The notes beneath the pieces are model-generated. The model made no database searches, had not been told where the DNA came from, and worked only from the letters and a program-made list of their open reading frames with translations. DNA of 64,000 bases from a virus. The translations under genes were made by a program, and so were the position numbers. Below are positions 33,129-41,567 of this stretch, one piece after another. The number at the start of each line of letters is the position of its first letter. The first letter of the stretch is position 1. Where the stretch lies: the IMG/VR virus record IMGVR_UViG_3300031997_000001, positions 124,001 through 188,000 of that record; one strand, 5' to 3'.

Positions 33129-33272
33129 TTAGCCCTCCTTATTCGTCGTGGGAGGCTTGCCCGCAGTCAGCCGCAGGACCAGGAGTTGGAAGCAGAGGTC
33201 CATGATCTTCAGGCAGATGATCGTGCCAGAAGCGATCAAGGCGATGTAGATGATCGTCGTGTTGACGTCCAT
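33129..33272 (-). CDS. Small membrane protein (47 residues)
   Basis: ATG at 33272 to TAA at 33129, with GGGGAA upstream. Residues 6-34 are hydrophobic (TIIYIALIASGTIICLKIMD) and end in a basic, Pro-rich tail. Stop and next ATG are adjacent. Function unknown. Confidence 0.65.
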   Translation of the reverse strand: MDVNTTIIYIALIASGTIICLKIMDLCFQLLVLRLTAGKPPTTNKEG

Positions 33273-33300
33273 CTTATTCCCCTAAGAATTAGCCACCCTC

Positions 33301-34431
33301 TTACCTGTCTTTCGGTTCCAACCATGAGATACCCAGCGCGTCCAGAATCTGCTTTTCGCTGTCCCTGGCAATTATGTTGCCCGCGACATCCGTGAGGCCG
33401 TAGCGCGTGAGATGAAGCCCCATCGTCTTGGCCTTGACCCGGCACTTGATGTTGAACTCGGCGCTTCCCGTAAAGAAGAGCAGCCCCGCTCCGTAGGCCA
33501 CCTTCGGGACGATCCGCAGGTCGACCTGGATGCCCTCCTTCACGATCGACGTAGCCTTCTCCCCGAGGTCCAGGTTCTTACCGAGCGTCCGACAGAACCG
33601 GGAATAAGCCACCTCGCCGTCGTCCCCGGCGATCAGGATGTCGATGTCCTTCGGATCCCTGCCGCGTCGAAGCGACCCGGCCACATCGATCCGTGCGTCG
33701 GGGAACTGCTTGCGCAGGGCCTCCACGATGGCGGTCGCCACGGACATTGCCTCGGCGTGCGGGAACCTCTTCTTGAGCTGGGTCTTCCCGCGCAGCTCCT
33801 CGAGCAGCGTCGTGGTCCCGGTCGCCCGCAGCTCGCCGATCGCCTTGGCGATCCCTTCCCCGATGCCGGAGACCTGAAGCAGCATGTTGCCGTCGTACTG
33901 CTCGAAACTGTCGAGCTCCTCGATCGCCTTGGCCGCGTTCTTGTAGGCCACGGCCTTGTACTGGTTCTCCCCTGCGATCTTCAGCCGCTCCGCCGTCTCC
34001 ACCAGCGCGGCTATGATCCCGGACCGCGGGAGCACGCTCTCGACGGTCGCCCCGGACGGAGGAACGTAAGGCTGGATGACCCAGCGGCTGCCGGATGCGA
34101 TGCTGGCCCGCTTGAGCGTCCACTGACCAGCAACCTTCCCCGAATCGACGCGGAAGCGGACCAGATCCGGCGTCCGCTCCTCGATCTCTAGCTCGCCCTT
34201 CTCCCAGATCTCTACGGTCCCCGCCCCGTAGCCCGCTGCGATCTCTCCCTCGAATCCCATCCAGGAGACGGGATGGTCTTCGGTCTGGATGGCCAGGCGG
34301 GATTTCTTGCTCTTGGCAGAGAAGCCCTTGGGGATCGCCCAAGACGGAGCCACCTCGCCCTCGACGAAGCGGAAGTCGTAATGCAGCCCGGCCTTCTTGG
34401 CCAGGTGCTTCTGAATCACAAATGGGGTCAT
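33301..34431 (-). CDS. Fusion of LigD-type 3'-phosphoesterase and PolX DNA polymerase
   Basis: 376 residues. Residues 1-115 are a LigD PE domain: His9, then HYDFR (His17, Asp19, Arg21) and EDHPVSW (His53), all five metal and catalytic positions present. Residues about 140-376 are a PolX core: a helix-hairpin-helix (LLQVSGIGEGIAKAIGEL), AGSLRRGRDPKDIDILI with two catalytic Asp, IQVDLRIV with the third, and LLFFTGSAEFNI. No PHP domain. The PE domain trims 3'-phosphates or ribonucleotides and PolX fills short gaps, so one protein could clean and extend 3' ends before ligation, as in end joining. No Ku or LigD ligase gene is present in the window. Confidence 0.88.
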   Translation of the reverse strand: MTPFVIQKHLAKKAGLHYDFRFVEGEVAPSWAIPKGFSAKSKKSRLAIQTEDHPVSWMGFEGEIAAGYGAGTVEIWEKGELEIEERTPDLVRFRVDSGKVAGQWTLKRASIASGSRWVIQPYVPPSGATVESVLPRSGIIAALVETAERLKIAGENQYKAVAYKNAAKAIEELDSFEQYDGNMLLQVSGIGEGIAKAIGELRATGTTTLLEELRGKTQLKKRFPHAEAMSVATAIVEALRKQFPDARIDVAGSLRRGRDPKDIDILIAGDDGEVAYSRFCRTLGKNLDLGEKATSIVKEGIQVDLRIVPKVAYGAGLLFFTGSAEFNIKCRVKAKTMGLHLTRYGLTDVAGNIIARDSEKQILDALGISWLEPKDR

Positions 34432-34934
34432 GCCTCCTCCCCGTCGACCCTGATCTTGAGCGAGACCGGAGCGTCTTCAGATGCCAGGAAGGCCTGATAG
34501 TTCTGAAGCGTGGCCGTCGGCTCGAGCTCCTCCCGCAGCGAATCCCGGATCTCCTCGTACTTCTGCTTCTTGGCGATGGCATCCTGAATCCGGGGCAGGA
34601 ACGTCTCCTCGTAGAACTTCTGTCCCAGCCGCCTGATGATCTCCCGGTCGTACATCGCGTCCGTTTGCGGGATGCCGGAGAGCTCCTTCCATGCGAAGAG
34701 GCCCGGGATCATCTCACCCTTTGGCGCGGCCTTCTTGCACGCGCAGTGCTTGGCCGCCTCGACGGCAGGGGAGGGCTTGTTCTCCAGGGCTCCCCCTCCC
34801 ACCTTCAAACGCCTACCGCCGGCGACGTGCTTGGCCAGCCAGAGGGCGTCGCCCTTGGCGCGCGAGACGGGCATCCCCTTGCTGACGTTCTTGACGAAGT
34901 TGTACACCGCGAAGACGTCAAATCGGCGAAGCAT
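34428..34934 (-). CDS. Hypothetical protein
   Basis: 168 residues, ATGA overlap with the PE-PolX gene. N-terminal helix (FDVFAVYNFVKNVSKG), a CAC in the middle (HCACKKA), and a long charged helical part (residues 95-150). Coupling to PE-PolX suggests a related role. No family recognised. Confidence 0.7.
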   Translation of the reverse strand: MLRRFDVFAVYNFVKNVSKGMPVSRAKGDALWLAKHVAGGRRLKVGGGALENKPSPAVEAAKHCACKKAAPKGEMIPGLFAWKELSGIPQTDAMYDREIIRRLGQKFYEETFLPRIQDAIAKKQKYEEIRDSLREELEPTATLQNYQAFLASEDAPVSLKIRVDGEEA

Positions 34935-34943
34935 GGGAACCTC

Positions 34944-35450
34944 CTAGATTTCGGCGTCCCGCTCGTCCTTCTTGGTGAAGAGCTTCCGCTTCTTGCGGGG
35001 AAGCTCCGCAGCGGGAAGGTTTTCCTCCTGCGGGAAATCCTTGGTATTGATCGCACCGGACGCATCCAGGGGATGCAAGCTCGAAGTGGCCTCGTGGGAG
35101 CACGAAGCCTCCGGCTTCTTGTCCAGATCGCCGGGCGTCTTGGCTCCGGGCCGGTCGACCAGCTTCTTGTGCTGGGCGTTCCACAGCATGCTGCCTGCAG
35201 CAGGGTGGGCCTTCATGGTCTTGATCTGCTCTTCCGCCCACTCGGTGGCGGAGACCGCACAGTTGTCTCTGTCCAGCAACGGGTAGAAGGTCCCGGCGTA
35301 AAGGTTGCCTTCCCAGTAGAGGGCCCATTTCTGTCCCTCGTACTGGACCAGCAGGCTGCCATCCTTGGAATGGCAGGCCGTCAGCTGAGGTTGCGTCCAG
35401 CTGGGCCAGTTGGCGTGCTCGACCGCGGGCCACGCAGTGATTTCAGGCAT
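34944..35450 (-). CDS. Hypothetical protein
   Basis: 168 residues. Residues 20-70 are Trp/Tyr-rich strands (SLLVQYEGQKWALYWEGNLY). The C-terminal 70 are charged and probably disordered, ending RKKRKLFTKKDERD. GGAGG lies 5 bases before the ATG, inside the upstream gene. Confidence 0.7.
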   Translation of the reverse strand: MPEITAWPAVEHANWPSWTQPQLTACHSKDGSLLVQYEGQKWALYWEGNLYAGTFYPLLDRDNCAVSATEWAEEQIKTMKAHPAAGSMLWNAQHKKLVDRPGAKTPGDLDKKPEASCSHEATSSLHPLDASGAINTKDFPQEENLPAAELPRKKRKLFTKKDERDAEI

Positions 35451-35578
35451 ATGACCTCCTTGGGTGCTTTGTCGGCCTCACGCCAAAATCCGCACCGCTT
35501 GCAGGCATAGTATCCATCGGCGTTGATCTTGAGCTTCCGGCCGCAGTTGAAACAGCTTGCCTGCTTCTGCTCGGTCAT
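35381..35578 (-). CDS. Zinc-ribbon protein
   Basis: 65 residues. CFNCGRKLKINADGYYACKRCG is a complete C..C/C..C ribbon (the two knuckles at residues 9-12 and 27-30). The last 25 residues overlap the next gene by 70 bases and may be dispensable. ATGA overlap upstream. Confidence 0.7.
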   Translation of the reverse strand: MTEQKQASCFNCGRKLKINADGYYACKRCGFWREADKAPKEVICLKSLRGPRSSTPTGPAGRNLS

Positions 35579-36018
35579 AGGCTCATCTTCTTGACCCAGG
35601 CCTCAGCAGCCCGCCGGTTGGGGAACGACGCGTGCAATTCCCCGTCGGCCATGACGACAGCGGGCATCTCCGAACGGCCGCTGACTCGGATGGTGAACTT
35701 CGGGTGCCGGTACTTCGGGTGCGAGTACAGGACCTTGTGCGTCTTGGTATCGATGATCCTGACGATGCACTCGTCCATGATGGCTTGACCGCCTGTCGAC
35801 TTGGAATTGTGGATCATCAGCGGAACCTTGACCGGCCCCATGCTCCGTCCGACGGTCCCTTCGACATCATGCTCCTCCAGCCAGTCAAGCCCGGCCTTCT
35901 TGGTGTGGCCGTACCGGACACGGATGCGACGAGCGTGCGGCCAGACTCTGCAGTTTTCAAGGATCCTCACGACTTCGGGCGGCGTCCGGGGATCGTAGCT
36001 GGTTTCGATGGGTTTCAT
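35575..36018 (-). CDS. Hypothetical protein
   Basis: 147 residues from ATG at 36018 (GGAACC upstream). Beta-rich with RRIRVRYGHTKKAGLDWL, VKVPLMIHNSKSTGGQ, CIVRIIDTKTHKVLYSHP and KFTIRVSGR; ends in an amphipathic helix (RRAAEAWVKKM). No family recognised. Confidence 0.7.
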   Translation of the reverse strand: MKPIETSYDPRTPPEVVRILENCRVWPHARRIRVRYGHTKKAGLDWLEEHDVEGTVGRSMGPVKVPLMIHNSKSTGGQAIMDECIVRIIDTKTHKVLYSHPKYRHPKFTIRVSGRSEMPAVVMADGELHASFPNRRAAEAWVKKMSL

Positions 36019-36332
36019 TTCAGGTTCCTGACTTTCCTCTTGGAAATGGCCATCTGGGCCACTAGCCTGCGACGTGCCTTGATATACCACCGATCAAGCG
36101 CCTTGAGCTTTTTCGCGTAGGTTGCCTGGAGCTCGCACTCAGCCCTGTTGAAGTGGCGCTCGATCGACCGCAACATCTCGGCCTTCGTGTTGTCCTTGGT
36201 CTTATCGAGCCTGTGCAGTTCCCAGCCGACCTTGTGGCACGGACACATGCAAGCCCACTCTTCGTGAGACGCCCAGAGCTTGAAGATCTGGTGTCCGCAC
36301 TCTAGGCATCTCTTTTGCCAGGCCTTCTTCAT
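36015..36332 (-). CDS. Zinc-binding basic protein
   Basis: 105 residues from ATG at 36332 (GGAGG upstream). CLECGHQ and CMCPCHK give a C..C/C.C.C.H cluster at residues 9-33; residues 55-105 are a long basic helix. Nucleic-acid binding is likely but unproven. Confidence 0.7.
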   Translation of the reverse strand: MKKAWQKRCLECGHQIFKLWASHEEWACMCPCHKVGWELHRLDKTKDNTKAEMLRSIERHFNRAECELQATYAKKLKALDRWYIKARRRLVAQMAISKRKVRNLK

Positions 36333-36634
36333 TTGGCCTCCTGAACCGCGACGCAGGCGACATAGACGACGTCGCGGTCCCGTTTCTTGAGACTGGTGAT
36401 GACCTCTTTGCAGGCCTGCGGGAACGCGCCGTCGCGATCTGCCTCCACGACCACCGCGCCCTTCTCGAGGACCGAGTCGTCGTCCTCGAGGCGGACCTCG
36501 TAGAGCACCTTGAACTTGCCCATGGTCTTCCTCCCCAGCTTGCACATGCGCTTGTACCAGTGCCACTCTTTCTCCAGCTGGATCAGTACGACGCCTAGCA
36601 CGACGCCCAGAAGGATGTCGAGTAAGTGTTCCAT
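36329..36634 (-). CDS. Membrane-anchored small protein
   Basis: 101 residues. Residues 4-20 are hydrophobic (LLDILLGVVLGVVLIQL), followed by a basic stretch and a compact soluble domain with KVLYEVRLED and GAVVVEADRDGAF strands. ATGA overlap downstream. Confidence 0.7.
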   Translation of the reverse strand: MEHLLDILLGVVLGVVLIQLEKEWHWYKRMCKLGRKTMGKFKVLYEVRLEDDDSVLEKGAVVVEADRDGAFPQACKEVITSLKKRDRDVVYVACVAVQEAK

Positions 36635-36648
36635 GGTGTCGGTGTCTC

Positions 36649-36999
36649 CTAGAAGTAATCGTCGAGTGTTGGAACGACCGAGAATCCCTTCTTCCGCAGC
36701 GTTGAGCAGACCCTCCCATACATGACGCAGGTCGCCTCGTCGTCGGTGTTGAGGCCTCCCCGCGAGTCCTGTCCGTCCTTGACTTCGACGTTCTCGACAT
36801 CCGTGTCGGCCGGGTCCTTGACCGGATCACGATCGGCAGTCCGGAACCCGCAGACCCACAGATGGTTGTCCCGCTTGGCCCCCTTCGCGGTCAATATCAG
36901 GTTCTCCGTGTCGACGTCCCCTCCCGGTTCCGAGACTTCGACCTTGGCGGCTAGAGGCTTTAGCAATTCGACGACGTCTTTCGTCTTCCAGTGCGTCAC
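36649..36999 (-). CDS. Hypothetical protein, GTG start
   Basis: 116 residues from GTG at 36999, with AGGAGA 6 bases upstream overlapping the previous stop. Alpha/beta: VVELLKPLAAKVEVSEP, NLILTAKGAKRDNHLWVCG, TCVMYGRVCSTLRKKG. No family recognised. Confidence 0.65.
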   Translation of the reverse strand: MTHWKTKDVVELLKPLAAKVEVSEPGGDVDTENLILTAKGAKRDNHLWVCGFRTADRDPVKDPADTDVENVEVKDGQDSRGGLNTDDEATCVMYGRVCSTLRKKGFSVVPTLDDYF

Positions 37000-37009
37000 G
37001 TTCGCTCTC

Positions 37010-37477
37010 CTAGAAGTCCTCGATGCTGAGAATCCTGCTGCCCATGCTGCCAATGGCGTTGGGCGACTTGGCCAGCTTGTCTTCCGCGATCTTCCTGATG
37101 ATGGTCTGGCGCATCTCAGAGGAGAGCTTCACCAGTTTCACGGCAGCGGCGATTCCCACGTCGACGACGGTGAATTCCTCCACCCATGCGTCGCGAAGCG
37201 TCTCCCACTTCTTGTAGGCTTCCTTGTACTTGGCGCGACGCACCACCTTCGTGCCCTGGCTGACTCCCTGGAGGCTGATTATGTCCAGCGCAAAGTCCAT
37301 CTCCCTGGGTCGGTCGCCAGCGAAGGTGCACGCCAGTTGGACGACAGCGCTTTGCGCGGAAATCCTGCTGTCGTAGGGCCGCGCCTGCTCTATGTCGACG
37401 GGCCAGTTCAGCGGCGGCTTTCCTCTGATCTGGCCATAGAATGTGTTGGTGGATGCGTGTCGGATGAAAAAGGCCAT
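37010..37477 (-). CDS. Hypothetical protein with C-terminal GSMGSRIL motif
   Basis: 155 residues from ATG at 37477 (AGGAGGTGCCT upstream). Beta-rich first half, then helices (YKEAYKKWETLRDAWVEE). Ends AIGSMGSRILSIEDF, an instance of the recurring short motif. A perfect hairpin lies between its ribosome-binding site and the upstream stop. Confidence 0.7.
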   Translation of the reverse strand: MAFFIRHASTNTFYGQIRGKPPLNWPVDIEQARPYDSRISAQSAVVQLACTFAGDRPREMDFALDIISLQGVSQGTKVVRRAKYKEAYKKWETLRDAWVEEFTVVDVGIAAAVKLVKLSSEMRQTIIRKIAEDKLAKSPNAIGSMGSRILSIEDF

Positions 37478-37496
37478 AGGCACCTCCTGACTGATC

Positions 37497-37524
37497 AGCT
37501 TCCGGGCTGATCAGCCCGGAAGCT
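37497..37524. repeat. Perfect 12-bp inverted repeat, 4-base loop
   Basis: AGCTTCCGGGCT (37497-37508), GATC, AGCCCGGAAGCT (37513-37524). In the minus-strand transcript this hairpin covers the stop of the 37523 gene and ends about 10 bases before the next ribosome-binding site. There is no U-run after it, so a simple terminator is unlikely. Possible roles are RNA processing or control of the next gene's translation. Confidence 0.85.
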
Positions 37525-37771
37525 AGTTCCATCCCAGGACGCGCTGGAAGACGACCTTGACGTGGTCGTGCTTGAGCTCGTCACCGAACGCCTGGAGCTC
37601 CGCCATGGTGACGCTCTTCTGTCCGGGCTCGTGGTTCAGGGGAGGCAGCCAGCCGTCCTCGACGGGAAGCGAACGCTGGCTGTCGGCGATGAGGGCGTCG
37701 AACTTCCCCGGTTCCACTTCCTTGTGAAAGATGATGACCTGCGTCGGCGCAGCGGACGGCGTGTTCGACAT
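37523..37771 (-). CDS. Hypothetical protein
   Basis: 82 residues. Strand TQVIIFHKEVEPGKFDALIA, then a polar middle and a helix HVKVVFQRVL. Its TAG lies inside the perfect hairpin. No family recognised. Confidence 0.7.
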   Translation of the reverse strand: MSNTPSAAPTQVIIFHKEVEPGKFDALIADSQRSLPVEDGWLPPLNHEPGQKSVTMAELQAFGDELKHDHVKVVFQRVLGWN

Positions 37772-37831
37772 GGGTTTCCCTCCGACACCCTGCCGCCTGC
37801 TTTATGGGCAGGCGGCAGGGAAGGATCGGGC

Positions 37832-39094
37832 CTAGTTGTTGAGGACGGAGCTCCCGTCACCCGACAGGACGTCCTTGTTCTTGAGCTTCGTCTTGGCCTT
37901 CTCGACGACCTGGCCAGTCCGGGCGATGAAGAAGTCCTTGAACTCCTTGCACTGCTCCTGGCTGCCCTCGAGATCGAACTCCCGGCAGAGCATCGAGCCC
38001 ACCCACGTCTGGAGGTCGGTCCGCGCCTTGGGGTCCTTGATCTGGTGCGTCGCGATCTCGGTCGCGAAGTTGATCAGGTCATTGACCGTGGTCTGGACCG
38101 GGAGGGTGGACGCCCTGCGGTCGCTGAGCCCTTCCACCTGGGAAAGGCCGTACACCTTCACGAGGTCGCCGACGATCCCGCCGAACCGTGCGTGGATGCG
38201 CATGTTCGAGTCGCGCTGGTCCTTCGACTCCGGCACCTTCGCTTCCGGATTCGTCGAGGAGGTCGCGAACGGACAGGACCGGTTGAGCACCTGATAGAGA
38301 GAGCGAGCCTCACGGATGGAGGCCCACGACTTGGCCGCGTTGTTGATCCGCTCGGCCACGGCGGCGAAGCCCTCGTCGTTGGAGTAGGTCTGGATCATGC
38401 GGACCAGCGCGTCCGACACGTCCCCCTTGTTGTCCTTCCCCAGAGGGATCTCCGTGCGGAAGGCGGACGAGAGGACGGTCGCACCGTTGGAGCACACCAG
38501 GCGCATCAGCTCCAGGTAGATCGAGGGATTGCCGTAGCCGTCGATCGGCGTCTTGAGGCAGAACCGGGGCTCGTACTTCTCGCCGGCGATCTCCAGGTCT
38601 CCCGCGCTGGAGAGCTTGTGCTTGCTGGTGACCTCGCCGTCGGAGTACTCCGCCTCGATCGCCTCGTGCTCGCCCAGGATGTTCATCAGCCCGTAGTAGT
38701 CCACGTAGGGCTTGTTCGGGCCGGTGAGACCCAGGAAGCGGACGTCAGGACCCTTGACCTCGGTGAGGATGCGGACGCCATCCCCGCCCGAAGCGATCAG
38801 GCCGCTGCGCTTCTCGCTGATCCGGTCGAAGACCTCCTTGTGGTCGAACAGGTTGAAGATGTTCGGGCTGATCCCGAACCGGGCGCACAGCGACGACCAG
38901 AACCGCTGGCTGGTCCCGTACGACTTGCCGTCCACCGTGATGGTCGAACCCTCCAGGATGCGGCGGCTCCCGAGCTGGAGCTGGGAGAGCGAGGCCACGC
39001 GGGGAGGAGCGACCACCGTCATGTCACCGACGTTGGTTGCGACGGTCTCGAACTTCACACCGGGAGCGGCGTTGAGAGGTGCCTTCACGCTCAT
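37832..39094 (-). CDS. DUF932-like phage protein
   Basis: 420 residues from ATG at 39094 (GGAGACACAAG upstream). ELMRLVCSNGATV (about residue 195) and the surrounding layout resemble DUF932, a phage and plasmid family of unknown function often expressed early. The C-terminal 90 residues are charged helices. First gene behind the promoter at 39224. The assignment is by eye. Confidence 0.7.
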   Translation of the reverse strand: MSVKAPLNAAPGVKFETVATNVGDMTVVAPPRVASLSQLQLGSRRILEGSTITVDGKSYGTSQRFWSSLCARFGISPNIFNLFDHKEVFDRISEKRSGLIASGGDGVRILTEVKGPDVRFLGLTGPNKPYVDYYGLMNILGEHEAIEAEYSDGEVTSKHKLSSAGDLEIAGEKYEPRFCLKTPIDGYGNPSIYLELMRLVCSNGATVLSSAFRTEIPLGKDNKGDVSDALVRMIQTYSNDEGFAAVAERINNAAKSWASIREARSLYQVLNRSCPFATSSTNPEAKVPESKDQRDSNMRIHARFGGIVGDLVKVYGLSQVEGLSDRRASTLPVQTTVNDLINFATEIATHQIKDPKARTDLQTWVGSMLCREFDLEGSQEQCKEFKDFFIARTGQVVEKAKTKLKNKDVLSGDGSSVLNN

Positions 39095-39223
39095 CTTGTG
39101 TCTCCTGACCTGCGTGGACGGTGCTGGCAGGTTGCCCTGCTTTTGCGCCCCACGTGGTCGGGCCACGAAAAACGACACGCGCACAGATCTCTCTGATCGG
39201 CCCTCCTAACTGGAGCCACCGGT

Positions 39224-39253
39224 ATTAAATACGGAAGGGGAATCCCCTGTCAA
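39224..39253 (-). promoter_or_regulatory. Sigma70-like promoter with palindromic spacer
   Basis: On the minus strand TTGACA is at 39253-39248 and TTTAAT at 39229-39224, with an 18-bp spacer. GGGGATTCCCC follows TTGACA directly, an inverted repeat. The leader to the 39094 start is about 120 bases. Confidence 0.7.
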
Positions 39254-39256
39254 GGA

Positions 39257-39586
39257 TTAGGATGTGCTCCAAACGACCCAGGCACCGATCGGGGGCATGA
39301 TCCGCTTGATCTCCTTCGGAAGCGCCGCGATCTTGGCTATGGCCTTCGCCTTTTCTGCCTTTGTCGGCGTCTTGGTGATCTTGGACAAGAGGAAGTTGGA
39401 GCTCTCGTCGAAGGAGGCCAGCTCGACGCCACAGAAGCCGGGCGTCGTGTCCCCGCTCCCCGAATAGAACGTCTTGAAGAAGCCTCCGTCGTGCTCACCG
39501 GCTTCCACGTTGAGCACCTTGTTGCAGACCTTCTCGATCTCCTTGGTGAGCGGAATCCCGTAGATGACGTGCCCGATGGCGTACAT
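39257..39586 (-). CDS. Hypothetical protein
   Basis: 109 residues. Starts with YAIGHVIYGIPLTKEIEKV, a strand-turn-helix, then a Gly/Ser-rich part and a basic helix (KAEKAKAIAKIAAL). Last gene of the long run behind the promoter at 58440. Confidence 0.7.
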   Translation of the reverse strand: MYAIGHVIYGIPLTKEIEKVCNKVLNVEAGEHDGGFFKTFYSGSGDTTPGFCGVELASFDESSNFLLSKITKTPTKAEKAKAIAKIAALPKEIKRIMPPIGAWVVWSTS

Positions 39587-39595
39587 GTCTTCTCC

Positions 39596-40702
39596 TTATT
39601 GTGAGCTGAGCCACCCACCCAGGGACTCTCCCCGGTTGCGGCGACGGCGAGAACTCAGGGACTTCTGGATCATCTGAGGCAGCTTCACGGACGCGGAATT
39701 GGCGATGATCCGAAGCGACGTCGCCTGGGCCAGCGCCACGTTCTCGTTGCCCACGACGCTACGCCACTGTCCTTCCTCTGATCCTTGCACCCAGACCCAC
39801 TCAGCCAGCGCCTTCACCTTGTGGGGGAAGGCGAAGCGCGTCTGCTTGCACTGGACGATCTGGGCGTACTCCTTTGACGGGTGCTTGCGGAAGACGCGGC
39901 CTCCCATCTGAATGGAAGGACCGCGGCCAGACGGACGAACGAACACGGTCTTGAGCGACGGGCAGTCGAAGCCTTCCGTCAGGATGAACACGTTGATGAG
40001 CACCGGGATCTCGCCCTTCTCGAACATCTCGAGCTGCGCATCCCGGTCCGTGTTGGCAGTGACCACTTCGGAGGCGACGCCCTTCTCCCACAGGAGGTTC
40101 TTCATCTGGTAGCACTCGTCCACCGAGAGGAAGAACACGAGCGTCTTGCCCCACTTCTCCTTCTCGCGCAGGTAGAAGTTGGAGACCGTCACCGGGTTGT
40201 ACTCGGGCATGACGAAGTGCTGGTAAGGCGCGAGGTAGCCCTGCTGGATCAGCACGTGAATGCCCGCGTCCTTGATGACCTTCTGGAAAGACAACTGCAT
40301 CCGGTCGGTCCGGAAGGGCGTGGCTGACAGGCCCAGGAACTTCTTGGGCTTCATCCGGTTCAGCAGGCTCACGCACGTTCCGCAGGCACTATGTTGGCAT
40401 TCGTCAAGAACGAGGAAGTCGCACGACGGGACTTCGTTCTGGAACAGCGAGATGTACTCGATGTCCTTGAGGCCGAAGAACTCCTCGTTCATGCCAGCGA
40501 CCTGCTTGAGCAGATTGCGACGCAGGGAAACCCAGCCGACCTTGAATCCCTGCTTCTGCATCTGGCGGGCAACTTCTAACCCGATGACACTTTTGCCGCT
40601 CCCCGTGGCCGACTCGACGAGCACCGATATGAGACCGCGGTCGTAAGCCTGGAGCGTCTTGCCGACGATCCGGCTCTGGTACGGCCTCTGTTCAAGGGGC
40701 AT
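39596..40702 (-). CDS. Superfamily 2 helicase
   Basis: 368 residues from ATG at 40702 (MPLEQRPYQSRIV). Q-motif-like start, Walker A ATGSGKS, Walker B DECQH, motif III SATPFRT, then the second RecA domain with motif VI QMGGRVFR. Short, with both RecA domains and no extra domain. Related to phage UvsW-type and type III restriction-like helicases. Probably ATP-driven branch migration or unwinding in recombination or replication. Confidence 0.9.
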   Translation of the reverse strand: MPLEQRPYQSRIVGKTLQAYDRGLISVLVESATGSGKSVIGLEVARQMQKQGFKVGWVSLRRNLLKQVAGMNEEFFGLKDIEYISLFQNEVPSCDFLVLDECQHSACGTCVSLLNRMKPKKFLGLSATPFRTDRMQLSFQKVIKDAGIHVLIQQGYLAPYQHFVMPEYNPVTVSNFYLREKEKWGKTLVFFLSVDECYQMKNLLWEKGVASEVVTANTDRDAQLEMFEKGEIPVLINVFILTEGFDCPSLKTVFVRPSGRGPSIQMGGRVFRKHPSKEYAQIVQCKQTRFAFPHKVKALAEWVWVQGSEEGQWRSVVGNENVALAQATSLRIIANSASVKLPQMIQKSLSSRRRRNRGESLGGWLSSQ

Positions 40703-40763
40703 AGATTTCCTCCGCCTCCTCATCGGGGGATGGTAGCATGTGGAGGGATTGAACGTCAAGCAT

Positions 40764-41105
40764 TCACATGATCCCGCAGTCCAGGTACGCGAGGATCTTG
40801 TTGGCGATGACGTTGGCCTGCCTGTACGCTTCCTTGCCCTTGTCCTCGCTCTCCAGGACGAAAAGGACCGGACTCATGGCGCAGTCGGTCCTCACCCTGC
40901 AGATCCACCGGAAACTCACATGGCAGGGAACCAAGTAGTAGAGCAGGATCGGCAGCTTCTTCAAGCTCTTGACTTCGAACCAGATCCTGAACTCGTCCTT
41001 CCCGTGGCCGCAGCAGGACTCTGTCGTCTGGAGGCCGGGAATCTTGTTGATGGCGTTGCAGAGCTTGACGCACTCCGGGTCCATCTTGTTGGGGTTGCGC
41101 TTCAC
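40764..41105 (-). CDS. Hypothetical conserved-looking protein
   Basis: 113 residues. CVKLCNAINKIPGLQTTESCCG begins with a helix and a Cys cluster, followed by FRIWFEVKSLKKLPILLYYL. Several Cys (positions about 12, 16, 31, 32) could bind metal. ATGA overlap upstream. Function unknown. Confidence 0.7.
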   Translation of the reverse strand: MKRNPNKMDPECVKLCNAINKIPGLQTTESCCGHGKDEFRIWFEVKSLKKLPILLYYLVPCHVSFRWICRVRTDCAMSPVLFVLESEDKGKEAYRQANVIANKILAYLDCGIM

Positions 41106-41362
41106 TTCTTCCCCTCCTTCTTCGCGTTCTCCCGGAGGCGCTTGGGAACGTCACCGTACATCCAGCCGCCATTGTTGTCCTTGTGGTTGAAGACCTCGAG
41201 AGCCTTTGACCAGGACTTGCAGACGCCGAAGATCGCGTCGAGGACCTGCTCCTCGTAGGCCTTGGGGGCCAGATCCTCGAGCCGCATCTCCTCTCCCATC
41301 CCCTCGTAGTAGTCGTTCCACTCGGCGACCAGCTGCTCGATCGTTTTGCTGGAATCCATCAC
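41102..41362 (-). CDS. Hypothetical acidic helical protein
   Basis: 86 residues. Glu-rich helical first half (EQLVAEWNDYYEGMGEEM), a Trp/Gly region (NGGWMYGDV), and a basic end. ATGA overlaps with both neighbours. Confidence 0.7.
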   Translation of the reverse strand: MMDSSKTIEQLVAEWNDYYEGMGEEMRLEDLAPKAYEEQVLDAIFGVCKSWSKALEVFNHKDNNGGWMYGDVPKRLRENAKKEGKK

Positions 41363-41559
41363 TTGACCTCCTTGATGGTGATCTCAAAGTCGCTGGCCTG
41401 GGTGACCACGAGACCGCGGCTGCTGGTGGGGCACGAGCGGGTCTCCACCTTCCGCACGACGAGAGTGGTGGAAAGGGCAGAGACCTCGTGATAATCCACG
41501 TGGAAGCCGCGCCTCGAAAGAAGCGTGGCAACTTCCTTGGTCAGGTCGTCCTTGGTCAT
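41359..41559 (-). CDS. Hypothetical protein
   Basis: 66 residues from ATG at 41559 (AGGGAAG upstream). Helix EVATLLSRRGFHV, then strands STTLVVRKVETR and FEITIKEV: a small alpha/beta protein. ATGA overlap downstream. Confidence 0.7.
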   Translation of the reverse strand: MTKDDLTKEVATLLSRRGFHVDYHEVSALSTTLVVRKVETRSCPTSSRGLVVTQASDFEITIKEVK

Positions 41560-41567
41560 CTTCCCTC

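Noticed and set aside
37497-37524. Perfect hairpin as an intrinsic terminator
   Set aside because: No U-run on either strand after the stem, and the next gene's ribosome-binding site follows at once.
37562-39196. 544-codon + strand frame opposite the DUF932-like gene
   Set aside because: A mirror of a GC-rich gene; no motif and no ribosome-binding site.
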